This document shows positions 17,825 to 27,107 of a DNA stretch of 64,000 nt, one piece after another. The notes below the pieces were generated by a model. That model was given only the letters and a program-made list of their open reading frames with translations, had not been told where the DNA came from and ran no database searches. Within the stretch, counting starts at the first letter, position 1, and each line of letters begins with the position of its first letter. Made by a program: the position numbers and the translations under genes. The stretch covers positions 45,767 through 109,766 of the forward strand of contig CALCFD010000012.1 in the NCBI GenBank assembly GCA_937900695.1. Reading direction: 5' to 3'. The DNA comes from an uncultured Eubacterium sp. (lineage in GTDB: Bacteria > Bacillota > Clostridia > Peptostreptococcales > Anaerovoracaceae).

Positions 17825-18716
17825 CATAGCGTTATTTTTAGCTCTTTTGATGACATTGACATTTGTAGGATGTAGTCCAAGTGAGGATGATTTAGAAGGA
17901 CAGATAAAAGAAGCTGTAAAAAATGTTAAGGAGCTAAATGAGACTGCAACCGTTGGATCAGTTGGAGGAGACTGGGTAGTGAAAGGTTTTTGTGAAAGTG
18001 GAACAAAGGTAGATGATGAGTTTTATCAAGCTTATTATGATGATGTTAGAGCCACAGTAAAATCCCAAAAAGGTATTATTGATGAAAACTATTATACTTC
18101 TAATGCAAGAGTTGTAATTGGAGTTTGTGCCATAGGAAAGGATCCTAAAAATATTGAAGGATATGATATAGTAAAGCCACTTGATAACTATAAAAAGGTT
18201 ATAAATCAAGGTAATAATGCAGTAGCATTTTCACTTATTGCTTCTAATGTAGCAGGATATAAACTTTCAAATGAAGAAAAATATATAGACATTTTACTTG
18301 AAGATATCATGACAAACAAAAGTTATAAAAGTGAAAAAATTATAGATTATGCGACTATGTCTATAGAGGCTTTGAGTTATTACATGGATAGAGCGGAAGT
18401 TAAGAAAGCAGTTGATAAAGCGGTAGAAGGTATAAGCAAAAGACAAGAAAAAGATGGCTCTTATGGAAACTTAGAATCTACAGTTGAAGCGATTATAGCG
18501 TTAACTTCTATAGGAATTAATCCTATGAGCGACGAGAGATTCACAAAAGATGGAAATAATCTTTATGAAGGTCTTATGGTATATAGAACAAGTGATGGGT
18601 TTAAACATATAATCGATGATGATGAAATTGATCCAATGGCAACAGAAAAAGCGTTGCTTGCATTAGATAGTATGAAATTATTAAAAGAAGGAAAGAAGCT
18701 TTATGAAAGTAAATAA
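17793..18716 (+). CDS. Lipoprotein with alpha/alpha-toroid (prenyltransferase / intrinsic-factor-like) domain
   Basis: The 307-residue protein has a lipoprotein signal: a basic start, a hydrophobic stretch and the lipobox LTFVGC with Cys at residue 27. The mature part shows helical-hairpin repeats such as ARVVIGVCAIGKDPKNIEGY, NQGNNAVAFSLIASNVAGY and RQEKDGSYGNLESTVEAIIA. These resemble the squalene-cyclase/prenyltransferase alpha-toroid domains that clostridial surface proteins often fuse to DUF4430. The same fold forms the N-terminal half of intrinsic factor and transcobalamin. A DUF4430 gene follows with a 14-base overlap. Under B12 riboswitch control, a corrinoid-binding lipoprotein is plausible but unproven. 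Confidence 0.75.
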   Translation: MAVNSKWIKSSIALFLALLMTLTFVGCSPSEDDLEGQIKEAVKNVKELNETATVGSVGGDWVVKGFCESGTKVDDEFYQAYYDDVRATVKSQKGIIDENYYTSNARVVIGVCAIGKDPKNIEGYDIVKPLDNYKKVINQGNNAVAFSLIASNVAGYKLSNEEKYIDILLEDIMTNKSYKSEKIIDYATMSIEALSYYMDRAEVKKAVDKAVEGISKRQEKDGSYGNLESTVEAIIALTSIGINPMSDERFTKDGNNLYEGLMVYRTSDGFKHIIDDDEIDPMATEKALLALDSMKLLKEGKKLYESK

Positions 18717-19911
18717 GTCAACTATTATTGTACTTGCTTTAATAATGCTTTTTTCAGGAATTTGTTATGGCGTAGTAAAAAACACTGATGAGTCAGTTGG
18801 CAAAAATCCTATTACAAATATAAATGAGAATAGATCGCAAGTGCTTGTTTCTGGTGAAAAGTATTTTTTAAATACAAATCAGGAAAAACAGTATAAAAAA
18901 CAACAGGAAAAGCAAAGAAAGCAGATACAAAAAAAAGAAAGAGAAAAACCTAAAAATCAATTTCAAGATCGTATAGGTCAAGAAATTTCTAAAGATGACA
19001 AAGGAGATAAAGGAGAAAACTCCAATGGTGAGCAAGAGAAGCCAGAAACTATTAATCCTGAAAATCCACAAGAACCAGATGAGAATAGCGGACCGGCCAT
19101 TCCTCAAGTTCCTGAAGAGGAGGCAGATAAGTCAAAACTTCCAACGATTATAACAGACTTAAGAGATGGCGAGCGTATAGCTGGACTTAAATTATCTTTT
19201 AGTCTAAAAGCAAAGGATTATAGAGGATATAAAATAGAAGCATTTTATTTTGATGTTAGAGTAAATGGAGAAAAAATTAGCAGTTCAGGAGCCAATAATT
19301 ATGAGCGAAAATATAAGGTTGATGTTGCTAATGGTGAAAATAAGGTACAGATAACGGTTAAGGATAAAGAAGGCAATAAAGTAACTCAAAATTTTACAAT
19401 TTATGCTGATAAAGATGGTATGAAGGAGGTAATTGGTAAAGTTAGAGTTACTATAGAGGCTAAGAGTATCGGCAAGGGAAATATAATTGAGACTGGCATG
19501 ACGGTTGATATTTATAAGGATGAGAGTATTGCAGAGGTTACTAAGAGAGTTTTAGATAATTATGGTATAGGCTATACTATGAAATCCAGTGGTTATACGG
19601 GAGCATACTTAAGTCGAATATATAAACAAGATATTACAGATGGATTTAAAATTCCATCTAAACTTCAAAATAAACTAGATGAAATTGGGGCTACTGAACA
19701 GAGCCATAAAGCCGATAGTTTAGGTGAGTTTGATTTTTATAGAAATTCTGGATGGGTGTGCATATTTAATGATCAGTACATGGAGACTGGAACATCAAAT
19801 ATAGATGTAGTTGATGGAGATGAAATTAGATGGGGATTTACTCTTAATATGGGAAACGAATATCAAAGCACAAACAAAGGTGGATGGAGAGAAGAAGTAG
19901 GTATTTGGTAA
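18703..19911 (+). CDS. Secreted DUF4430 (transcobalamin C-domain-like) protein
   Basis: The 402-residue protein starts with a signal peptide or anchor helix. A long charged low-complexity linker rich in Lys, Gln, Glu and Pro (about residues 60-145) follows, then an Ig-like domain (about 147-235), then a C-terminal DUF4430 domain (about 245-395) with SIAEVTKRVLDNYGI, NSGWVCIFNDQYMETG and VDGDEIRWGFTL. The linker looks like a wall-spanning spacer. Together with the toroid lipoprotein upstream it supplies the second half of a transcobalamin-like arrangement as a separate chain. No sortase motif is seen; retention may be by an uncleaved N-terminal helix. Confidence 0.75.
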   Translation: MKVNKSTIIVLALIMLFSGICYGVVKNTDESVGKNPITNINENRSQVLVSGEKYFLNTNQEKQYKKQQEKQRKQIQKKEREKPKNQFQDRIGQEISKDDKGDKGENSNGEQEKPETINPENPQEPDENSGPAIPQVPEEEADKSKLPTIITDLRDGERIAGLKLSFSLKAKDYRGYKIEAFYFDVRVNGEKISSSGANNYERKYKVDVANGENKVQITVKDKEGNKVTQNFTIYADKDGMKEVIGKVRVTIEAKSIGKGNIIETGMTVDIYKDESIAEVTKRVLDNYGIGYTMKSSGYTGAYLSRIYKQDITDGFKIPSKLQNKLDEIGATEQSHKADSLGEFDFYRNSGWVCIFNDQYMETGTSNIDVVDGDEIRWGFTLNMGNEYQSTNKGGWREEVGIW

Positions 19912-19928
19912 TAAGAAAGGAGAAAAGG

Positions 19929-22922
19929 ATGTTTAAAAGGAAAAAAATTACCAAGGCATTATCGTTATTTTTAGTAGCGATAATGATGACAACAATAGTT
20001 GTTCCAACGGCATTTGCTTCGGCAAAGGAGGCTGTTGATTTAGAATGGTATAACTTCAGAAATAACCCAGAAAATAACGGTGTTACAAATAGGCCAACTC
20101 CTATAGATGATAAAACGGCAAGTTTAAAATGGGCATCTAAATTTGGTGAAGGTTGGGCTGCTGCACCAACTCCACCGTTGATATTAGACGGATATTTATA
20201 TGTAGGAGTTAATAATCAGATTATTAAGGTTGATAAAAATACAGGTAAAGAAGTAGCGAGAAGTGGTAAATTAGTCGCAAATGTGGGTTTTGCTATGAAT
20301 CCTATTACTTATGCAGATGGGAAATTATTTGTACAAGTAGGTAATGGCATGATACAGGCTGTAGACTTTGAAACTTTAAATCCTTTATGGCATACACCTA
20401 AAATAGGTGGACAGACCTTGTCAAATATAAGCTACATAAAAAAGGATGGAGTCGGCTATATCTACACAGGCGTATGGAATGGCGAAATCGACGATGGAGA
20501 GTTTTACTGCGTAACTACAGACGATACAGATGTCAAAGATGGAGTAAAAGATTTTGCTTGGATTTTTAGACCATCAGGAGAAAAGAAGAGTAAAGACCAG
20601 CCTAATTGGAAATTTACTAGTGATCCAGATTTAAAGGATAGAGTCGACAAAAAAAGAGGTTTTTATTGGGTTGGCGCTTATGCAACTTCAGAATATATTG
20701 CAATTGGATCTGATGATGGAGCTCCTGAAGGTGAGAATTCTGCAAATGCTGTCTTTTACACACTTGATCCTAAAACTGGAAAAATAATTGATAAGATTGA
20801 GGGAATCAAGGGAGACATTAGAACATCTACAGTATATGACAACGGATATTTATATTTTTCTACAAAAGGTGGACAACTTCATAAGATAAGCGTAGATAAC
20901 AAAGGAAGGCTAGGAAAAGATAGTTATATAGACTTAGGCGGATCTGTTACTGCAGCTCCTTTGGTATATAAAAATAGAATTTATACAGGTGTTAGAGGAA
21001 AAGGCGGCCAATTTGATCCAGATGGAGGACATCATTTTTCTGTAGTAGATAATAGCAAGGCTACTTTAGATCAAAGTTCAGAAGTATATCAAATTCCGAT
21101 TAAGGGCTATCCTCAAGCGGCTGCATTGATGTCAACTGCTCATGAAAATGAAGATTTTGATAAAGATGGAAATGCTGATGGAAGAGTGTATATTTACTTT
21201 ACGTATAACGCAAATCCAGGTGGGATTTATTATACATATGATACACCGACTCAGACAAAGCCAGCAGATATTAATCAAGAATTATATATTCCTGAAAAAA
21301 ATATGCAAAACTATTGTATAAGTACTATTTGTGCAGATAAAGAAGGTACACTTTACTACAAAAATGATTCATGTAATTTAATGGCTATCGAATCTAATAT
21401 GGCATTTTTAAAGGATGTAAAAATCACTTCAGATAGTGCAAATAAGATTACATGGGATAAACCATTTACCCCACAAACTAAAGGTTATGAAGTCAAAGTA
21501 AAAGGTGATGATAACTATGTAAATCTAGAGGTTGTTGCGCCTAAGGATACTACAGTAAAAGTAGATGGCAACAAATATACTAACAAAGTAAAGATACCAA
21601 TTGAAAAAGATAGAATAAAAGAAGTCAAAATAGAAGTTACAGCAAGTTCATATAAAAATACTTATACTATAAAAATCGGTAAAACACTTGCAATTAATAC
21701 ATTAGATGAACTATTAGTAAATACATCAAATTCAAAACCATCTGATGGAGGAATTGCTTTATCACCAGTATTTGCACCTGAAACTACAAATTATGACTGT
21801 GATATTACAAAACAATCTGAAAGTGATTTTTATAGAATTTGGCCAAAGGCTACAGATGGAAATGCAACAGTAGTTGTCAAAGCTGGTAAAAATATCAAGG
21901 CCAATAAAAATGGTGAAGAACTTACTCCAGGAACTGTAATAGAAAAAGCAAATGGCAGAGAATATTATTCAATTTATAGATCTGATGCTAAAAAATCAGC
22001 AACTATAACTATTGATGTAATTGCTGAAAATGGAAAAGATACAAAGAGATATAATTTAAGACTTTTAGAAATTATACCTATTACTAATCTAGAGTTGAAT
22101 CATAAAAACCTTACTTTAAACGAAGGCGAAAAGTTTAAACTTGAAGCTGTAGTAACACCAAATGATGCTACTTATCAGGATTTAAATTGGAGCTCTCTTA
22201 ATGAAGAGGTTGCAAAAGTTGATAATCAAGGAAATGTTGCAGGATTAAAAGCAGGAAATACTACTATTGCAGTAACAGCGGCTAATGGAAGTATTATTGC
22301 AAAGTGCGAGGTTACTGTCGTAGTAAAACCTCCAATTATAGTCCCACCACAACCGCCTGCACCAAAGCCTGAACCACCAAAGCCTTCCAAAACAAAGGCC
22401 ACAATTAAGGCTTCAAGCTACACTAAAACTAGAAGTAGCAAGAAATTTAAGTTAAATGCAAAATCAAACAGTGGCGGAAAGTTAACATTTTCTTCAAGTA
22501 ACAAAAAGGTGGCAACAGTTTCTAAAAGTGGATATGTAACTATAAAAGGTATAGGTAAAACAACTATAACTATTAAGACTGCTGAAACTTCAAAATACAA
22601 GGCAAATTATAAGAAAATTACTGTGAAGGTAATTCCTAGAACTTTAAGTATAAAAAAGCTAAAGAGCTATAAAAAAGCCTTTAAGGTTTATTGGACTAAG
22701 GATAAATACGTAAGTGGATATCAAGTGGTAATTGCTAAGGATAAGAAGTTTAAAAAGAGCAGGAAAATATATAAGCTTTCAAAGAATAAGTATACTTCTA
22801 AGTACATTAAAAAGCTTAGCAAGAAAAAGCATTATTATGTAAAAATTAGATCATATAAAAAGGTTGGTAAAACTTATTATTACAGTAAATATAGTAAGAT
22901 CAGAAAAATAAAAACCAAATAA
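19929..22922 (+). CDS. Secreted PQQ-like beta-propeller protein with Ig-like and Fn3-like domains
   Basis: The 997-residue protein has a signal peptide ending near AFASA. Next come a PQQ-type propeller (about 30-480, with repeated strands such as LYVGVNNQIIKVDKNTGK), cadherin-like beta-sandwich domains (about 500-715) and a bacterial Ig-like 2 domain (about 720-800). A proline-rich linker, a second Ig-like domain (about 825-900) and a very Lys/Tyr-rich Fn3-like C-terminus end it. The ATG at 19929 is chosen because AAAGGAG lies 8 bases upstream. It is the last gene of the riboswitch-2 operon. The basic C-terminus may bind the anionic wall. Its ligand is unknown; a part in surface corrinoid handling is only guilt by association. 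Confidence 0.8.
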   Translation: MFKRKKITKALSLFLVAIMMTTIVVPTAFASAKEAVDLEWYNFRNNPENNGVTNRPTPIDDKTASLKWASKFGEGWAAAPTPPLILDGYLYVGVNNQIIKVDKNTGKEVARSGKLVANVGFAMNPITYADGKLFVQVGNGMIQAVDFETLNPLWHTPKIGGQTLSNISYIKKDGVGYIYTGVWNGEIDDGEFYCVTTDDTDVKDGVKDFAWIFRPSGEKKSKDQPNWKFTSDPDLKDRVDKKRGFYWVGAYATSEYIAIGSDDGAPEGENSANAVFYTLDPKTGKIIDKIEGIKGDIRTSTVYDNGYLYFSTKGGQLHKISVDNKGRLGKDSYIDLGGSVTAAPLVYKNRIYTGVRGKGGQFDPDGGHHFSVVDNSKATLDQSSEVYQIPIKGYPQAAALMSTAHENEDFDKDGNADGRVYIYFTYNANPGGIYYTYDTPTQTKPADINQELYIPEKNMQNYCISTICADKEGTLYYKNDSCNLMAIESNMAFLKDVKITSDSANKITWDKPFTPQTKGYEVKVKGDDNYVNLEVVAPKDTTVKVDGNKYTNKVKIPIEKDRIKEVKIEVTASSYKNTYTIKIGKTLAINTLDELLVNTSNSKPSDGGIALSPVFAPETTNYDCDITKQSESDFYRIWPKATDGNATVVVKAGKNIKANKNGEELTPGTVIEKANGREYYSIYRSDAKKSATITIDVIAENGKDTKRYNLRLLEIIPITNLELNHKNLTLNEGEKFKLEAVVTPNDATYQDLNWSSLNEEVAKVDNQGNVAGLKAGNTTIAVTAANGSIIAKCEVTVVVKPPIIVPPQPPAPKPEPPKPSKTKATIKASSYTKTRSSKKFKLNAKSNSGGKLTFSSSNKKVATVSKSGYVTIKGIGKTTITIKTAETSKYKANYKKITVKVIPRTLSIKKLKSYKKAFKVYWTKDKYVSGYQVVIAKDKKFKKSRKIYKLSKNKYTSKYIKKLSKKKHYYVKIRSYKKVGKTYYYSKYSKIRKIKTK

Positions 22923-22985
22923 AATGTAAAAGAAAGGTGTATTTTTATTTAATAGGAAATATCGATAAAAAATGAAATAATGAAA

Positions 22986-23016
22986 AAGCATCTTTTCAAG
23001 TATAGAAAGGATGCTT
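22986..23016. terminator. Hairpin at the end of the B12 surface operon
   Basis: AAGCATC (22986-22992) pairs with GATGCTT (23010-23016), extended by TTTC with GAAA. It may terminate the operon or be the terminal hairpin of the adjacent IS91-like element. The T-tract is poor. Confidence 0.4.
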
Positions 23017-23060
23017 AAGCAAAATAGCGCATAGAAATAAAAGGGATAAACCCTTGATAA

Positions 23061-23228
23061 TTATTCATGTAGAAAATAGTCCATGTCAAGGATATCATCA
23101 TCCTTCATGCGAGAAATCTCTTCAGAAGTGTAACCTTCTGGAGGATTTTCCACATATCTATCCCTTAATCTTTGTGCAAATTCTGCTTCTGTCATAGGTT
23201 TTCCATCTACAAGATATGTTGTAGTCAT
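23061..23228 (-). CDS. Small conserved-looking protein accompanying the IS91-like transposase
   Basis: This is a 55-codon reading frame with an excellent ribosome site (GGAGGTG 6 bases before the ATG), encoding an acidic peptide starting MTTTYLVDGKPMTEAEFAQR. It begins 17 bases after the end of the transposase frame on the same strand and was probably translated as part of the element. No known domain is recognised. Its intact frame beside a broken transposase is notable but may be chance. Confidence 0.55.
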   Translation of the reverse strand: MTTTYLVDGKPMTEAEFAQRLRDRYVENPPEGYTSEEISRMKDDDILDMDYFLHE

Positions 23229-23244
23229 GATTTTCACCTCCGCC

Positions 23245-24349
23245 TTAAATATACTGAGAATATTTTAGCACAGTAGGCGGTGGATGTGCAGGACAATTAG
23301 GGATATAGATGTTATCAAATTTCATGTATCCGCCACATGGACATTTTAGCGGATCATAATGAAAAGATAGTTCGATACGGAAAAACCCATCGTTTCTTTA
23401 TACGTATAATTTTTCGTACATGACGTTTAACTAAATGGATTAGTTCAGCAGTACGTTTATCAGCCATAGCGTAAAGGCCATAATAGCGCAGCATATTGAA
23501 GCCTTTTTCGGGTATGTGAATGATAAGTTTTTTTATGAATTCAAAGGCATGCTCGGTTTTGAAAACAATTTCGTTATCCTCATGACGTTGATACCAGTAA
23601 GTAACATTTGTACCATCATAATTAGTAATTCGAGATTGAGCCATAACAGGCCTGCCGATATATCTTGTGATATACTGTGCAACAATCATAGGAGAATTAA
23701 AGTCTTCTTTAGAAGGTGCATTAACATAGAATCCGTCTTTGTACTTGCGATACAAAAGAGAAACAAGAGAGTTGAAGTCAGAGATAGAAAAAATATCAGG
23801 ATTAAGTGCTTGCTTTAAATTAAAAAGAAGAGTGGTCATCCATTTTTTTCTAAGCATGATAAAAGGGAAATACTTGAACTTCTTCCATTGAGTAAAGCGA
23901 CCAGAAGCACCTTCGGTGATAAGCATGTGAATATGAGGATTCCACTTTAAATCACGACCAAAGGTGTGAAGAGCAACAACCATACCAGGAGTAAAATATT
24001 CTTTAAGATTTAGACTGTGAAACCAGTCAGACATCACCTGTGCAGCAGAACGAAAAAGAACATGAAGAAGAGAACGATCTTTTCTGAATAATATGCGAAG
24101 TTCTTCAGCTATGGTAAAAACAACATGACGATGTTTGCAGTTGATAAGCTTAAGTGCAATACAGTCAGCTCTATCAGATTGGTAGGAAGTACCACAAGTA
24201 TTACAGAATCTAGAATGACATCTGAAAGGAACGAATCTATATGCACCACAATCAGGACAGACATAAAAAGCACAGCCATTTTTGGGATCACCACAGCCAA
24301 TGACTTTACGTATTTCTTTATCAACAATAGGTCTAATAAATAACTTGAA
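23245..24349 (-). pseudogene. IS91-family (Y2/HUH) transposase, truncated and frameshifted
   Basis: Reading on the minus strand, the frame opens after a TAA at 24350-24352. It encodes a zinc-binding N-terminal region (CPDCGAYRF then CHSRFCNTCG) and the HUH replicase motif FGRDLKWNPHIHML. It then loses frame near 23370-23390. The expected C-terminus, HYDPLKCPCGGYMKF through to a stop at 23245, is found in another frame. The true N-terminus and start codon are missing. The enzyme would have driven single-strand rolling-circle transposition; it should now be inactive. Confidence 0.82.
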
Positions 24350-24412
24350 TTAAAAATAAGCGTCTTTTATAATCTTATTGTTATAATTTTGAGAGGAGAA
24401 AAAATACATAAT

Positions 24413-27049
24413 ATGAATGTAATGAAAGTTAGATATATCAGTATTTTATTAGCAATAATGTTGATTTTTGAAGCAATTGGTGTAAATTTTGCAGAAGCAG
24501 CAAATAACCAAAATAAAAGTAAGGATAAGCCTAGTAATTATAATATCGAAAATTATACTGATGAATTTGGAGAAAAGAAAGATATTTATTGGACAGATTC
24601 AATAAATGCGCCAAGTATGGATGGTATGGATAAAGGCTCTGGAGTATTTAAAAAAGTTGAAGAAAATATAAATGGTGTTAAATATGTCGAACATGTAGCG
24701 CCATATGTGGCGGGAAAAGGGTGGTATGATGTTAATAAAAGCAAAGGTCAAGAACTAGATAAAAATTTATGCTTTTCTGCAGCAGCATCAAATCTACTAC
24801 ACTGGTGGTTTGATCAAAATGAAGAATATATAAGAAAATATATACAGCTAAATCCAGGTGCAAATAAGATAGATAAAATAAAGGATATACAAAGCAGTAT
24901 AGCTTTACAAAATAATAGCAAGATTTATAGTGATTTTGTTAAACAATTTGCAAATAGGGAAAAAGGATATTGGCCAGATATTTTGCAAGATCAATTTATT
25001 AACGGATACAGACCTAAAGAAAATGGAGGAGTAACAGATCCAGATTTTGAAGGACCGGACCTTATAAAAGACGGTCCAGTTAGTAATGGCGGATATTTTT
25101 ATAGTATTTTTGGGACAAATATTTTAACTGAAAGAAGATATTATGACTATCAAGGAAGCTATAATAGCTTGTCTTCTGATCTTAAAAATTTTATAAACGA
25201 AGGTAAGGCAACTACAATTACATTTGATATGGGAAGAAGTGCCCATGTAGTTACTTTGTGGGGTGCTGAATATGATAAAAATGGCAATTTATGTGCAGTA
25301 TACTTTAGTGATTCAGATGATGCTTATGAAAATGGAATGCACAGATATAAAGTTATAAATAAAAATGGAACACCAATTCTTACTACTGATACTAGAACTA
25401 ATGGCGGAGGTAGTAAGATAACTTGTATAACAACTCTTAAAACAGGAAAAGATATTTGGAATAATTCTTTAGGAGATAATAAAAAAGAGCTAAAAATAAA
25501 TTGGGGGATTTTGAATTTTATATATAACGGTAAATTGCAAAAGCCTCATGTACAAGTTTCTAATATAGATAAAGGAGATGATATTAGAGTTGAGGTTGAT
25601 GGGGCGGCAAGAGATGTTGGGACCTATAAAGCAACTGTCAAAATTAGTGGAACATCAGCATATAAATATATTTTGCCGGATAATGTTACAAAATCCTTTA
25701 CAATTAATAAAGCTAATCCCATTTTTTTAAATGGTATTAGGACATTTCTTAATAATAAAGAAACTGTAGAGTTTAGAAAAGGGGATATTCTAACTGGAAG
25801 AGTGGCTTTAGGAATGGTGGGAAATTCTTCTGTAATAAATCTTACTAATGGAATAATTAAAATTTATAGTAAGAATAAAAAAATAGCAGAAAGCAAAAAA
25901 AGTGATGAAGATGGAAATTATGTATTTAATTTAGTTGTTGATGACAGTTTTGATATTGGTGTTAATACTTTGACAGCAAGAATTACTGATGATAAAAATT
26001 TAAAAGATTATGAAGAAAATTTTGAAATAACTATTAAAAATACAATTCCTCAAGAACCGATTAAGCCACCAGTTTTTAAAGATAAAAATGCAACTATAAA
26101 GACATCTATTGAATTAAGTGATATAGATAATAACAATGTAAAAGCAGCTTGTAGTGATAATACATATGGATATTTTGTTTTATATGATGAAAATAACAAC
26201 AATAGTAGAATCTTAAAAAGAGATATTAGTAATAATAAAAATGAAAAGTACTCAGTTTATTTAAATTTAGAAAATATAAAAGATATTACATACAATAGCA
26301 ATACTGAAAAACTAATAGTACTTAGTTATAAAGATAGTCGTAATGTAATATCTGTAATTAATCCAAGCACCTTAATAGTAGAAAAAAGTATTAGTCTATC
26401 AAAAAATATAGAATTTGAATTTATTGGTTATGATAAACTTAATAAAGAATATATCGTAAAAGGTCAAAATGAATATGAGGCTTTAGATGAAAATTTTATA
26501 TTAAAAAGAAATATAAATATTTCCAAAACGTTTGGCAGAAGTATAGCAATAGAAGTTCGAGACAATTATATATATGATATGTCAAAAAATATAATTGCTA
26601 TATATGATACTAATGGGAAGTATTTATATAAAATAAATTTACCTAAAGAATACACAGCTAATAATCTTTTTTTTGTCAAAGATATATTATATAGTTCTTT
26701 TAATAAAAGTAGCATAACAAGTTATTATAAAACTTATTATAAAACTAAGACCGTATATAAAACAAAAAAAGTAAAATGGAAAAAGGTAAAAGGTAAGTGG
26801 AAATATAAGAAAAAATATGTCTATAAAACTAAAAAGGTAAAGTGGAAAAAAGTTCGAGGTAAATGGAAATATAAAACTAAATATATATATAAAAGTAAAA
26901 AAGTAAAATGGAAAAAGGTCCATGGTAAATGGAAGTATAAAACGAAAAAATATAAGATAAAAGAAACTAAAAGAATAAAAGTTCCATATAAGAAAAAATA
27001 TACAAAAGTATTAAATAAAAACTACTTATATCAATTAAATCTAGTATAA
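24413..27049 (+). CDS. Secreted IdeS/Mac-like (family C66) cysteine protease with Ig-like, propeller-like and Lys-rich repeat domains
   Basis: IdeS cleaves the hinge of immunoglobulin G. This 878-residue protein has a signal peptide followed by a C66 domain (about 60-345). NLCFSAAASNLLHWWFDQNE carries nucleophile Cys120, SAHVVTLWGAEYD carries His278, and YFSDSDD carries Asp300 and Asp302. The 22-residue His-Asp spacing equals that in Streptococcus pyogenes IdeS (His262, Asp284). An MBG/Ig-like domain, a second Ig-like domain, a propeller-like region and three 22-residue Lys/Trp/Tyr-rich repeats follow, absent from IdeS. The ATG at 24413 follows a GAGGAG site; the TTG at 24389 is unlikely. The protease family is well supported; IgG as substrate is not shown. 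Confidence 0.88.
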   Translation: MNVMKVRYISILLAIMLIFEAIGVNFAEAANNQNKSKDKPSNYNIENYTDEFGEKKDIYWTDSINAPSMDGMDKGSGVFKKVEENINGVKYVEHVAPYVAGKGWYDVNKSKGQELDKNLCFSAAASNLLHWWFDQNEEYIRKYIQLNPGANKIDKIKDIQSSIALQNNSKIYSDFVKQFANREKGYWPDILQDQFINGYRPKENGGVTDPDFEGPDLIKDGPVSNGGYFYSIFGTNILTERRYYDYQGSYNSLSSDLKNFINEGKATTITFDMGRSAHVVTLWGAEYDKNGNLCAVYFSDSDDAYENGMHRYKVINKNGTPILTTDTRTNGGGSKITCITTLKTGKDIWNNSLGDNKKELKINWGILNFIYNGKLQKPHVQVSNIDKGDDIRVEVDGAARDVGTYKATVKISGTSAYKYILPDNVTKSFTINKANPIFLNGIRTFLNNKETVEFRKGDILTGRVALGMVGNSSVINLTNGIIKIYSKNKKIAESKKSDEDGNYVFNLVVDDSFDIGVNTLTARITDDKNLKDYEENFEITIKNTIPQEPIKPPVFKDKNATIKTSIELSDIDNNNVKAACSDNTYGYFVLYDENNNNSRILKRDISNNKNEKYSVYLNLENIKDITYNSNTEKLIVLSYKDSRNVISVINPSTLIVEKSISLSKNIEFEFIGYDKLNKEYIVKGQNEYEALDENFILKRNINISKTFGRSIAIEVRDNYIYDMSKNIIAIYDTNGKYLYKINLPKEYTANNLFFVKDILYSSFNKSSITSYYKTYYKTKTVYKTKKVKWKKVKGKWKYKKKYVYKTKKVKWKKVRGKWKYKTKYIYKSKKVKWKKVHGKWKYKTKKYKIKETKRIKVPYKKKYTKVLNKNYLYQLNLV
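26753..26950 (+). repeat. Three tandem 66-base repeats in the IdeS-like gene
   Basis: Units begin at 26753, 26819 and 26885. Each encodes 22 residues on the pattern (V/I)YK(T/S)KKVKWKKV then GKWKY. The basic aromatic repeats probably bind wall polymers. Confidence 0.9.
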
Positions 27050-27059
27050 AAAACAAAAG

Positions 27060-27101
27060 GCTACCAAACTAACAGAGTAAAATGTTATTTGGTAGCTTTT
27101 T
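27060..27101. terminator. Bidirectional terminator between the IdeS-like gene and the DtxR-type regulator
   Basis: GCTACCAAA (27060-27068) pairs with TTTGGTAGC (27088-27096). It is flanked by A- and T-runs suitable for both convergent genes. Confidence 0.75.
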
Positions 27102-27107
27102 AATAGG

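Larger units (their letters stand above)
23061..24349 (-). mobile_element. Decayed IS91-like (HUH transposase) element
   Basis: The element comprises a broken Y2-type transposase reading frame and a small downstream companion gene on the same strand. It separates the B12 surface operon from the IdeS-like protease gene. IS91-type elements lack terminal inverted repeats, so exact ends cannot be set from sequence alone. The hairpins at 22986-23016 and 24353-24380 may mark them. Confidence 0.7.

Noticed and set aside
24125..24343. Plus-strand frame across the IS91-like element
   Set aside because: The minus-strand frame here encodes the zinc-binding domain of the transposase with conserved Cys pairs, so the plus-strand frame is a shadow.
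26753..26950. CRISPR-like array
   Set aside because: The repeats are contiguous, in frame and lack spacers; they are coding tandem repeats.
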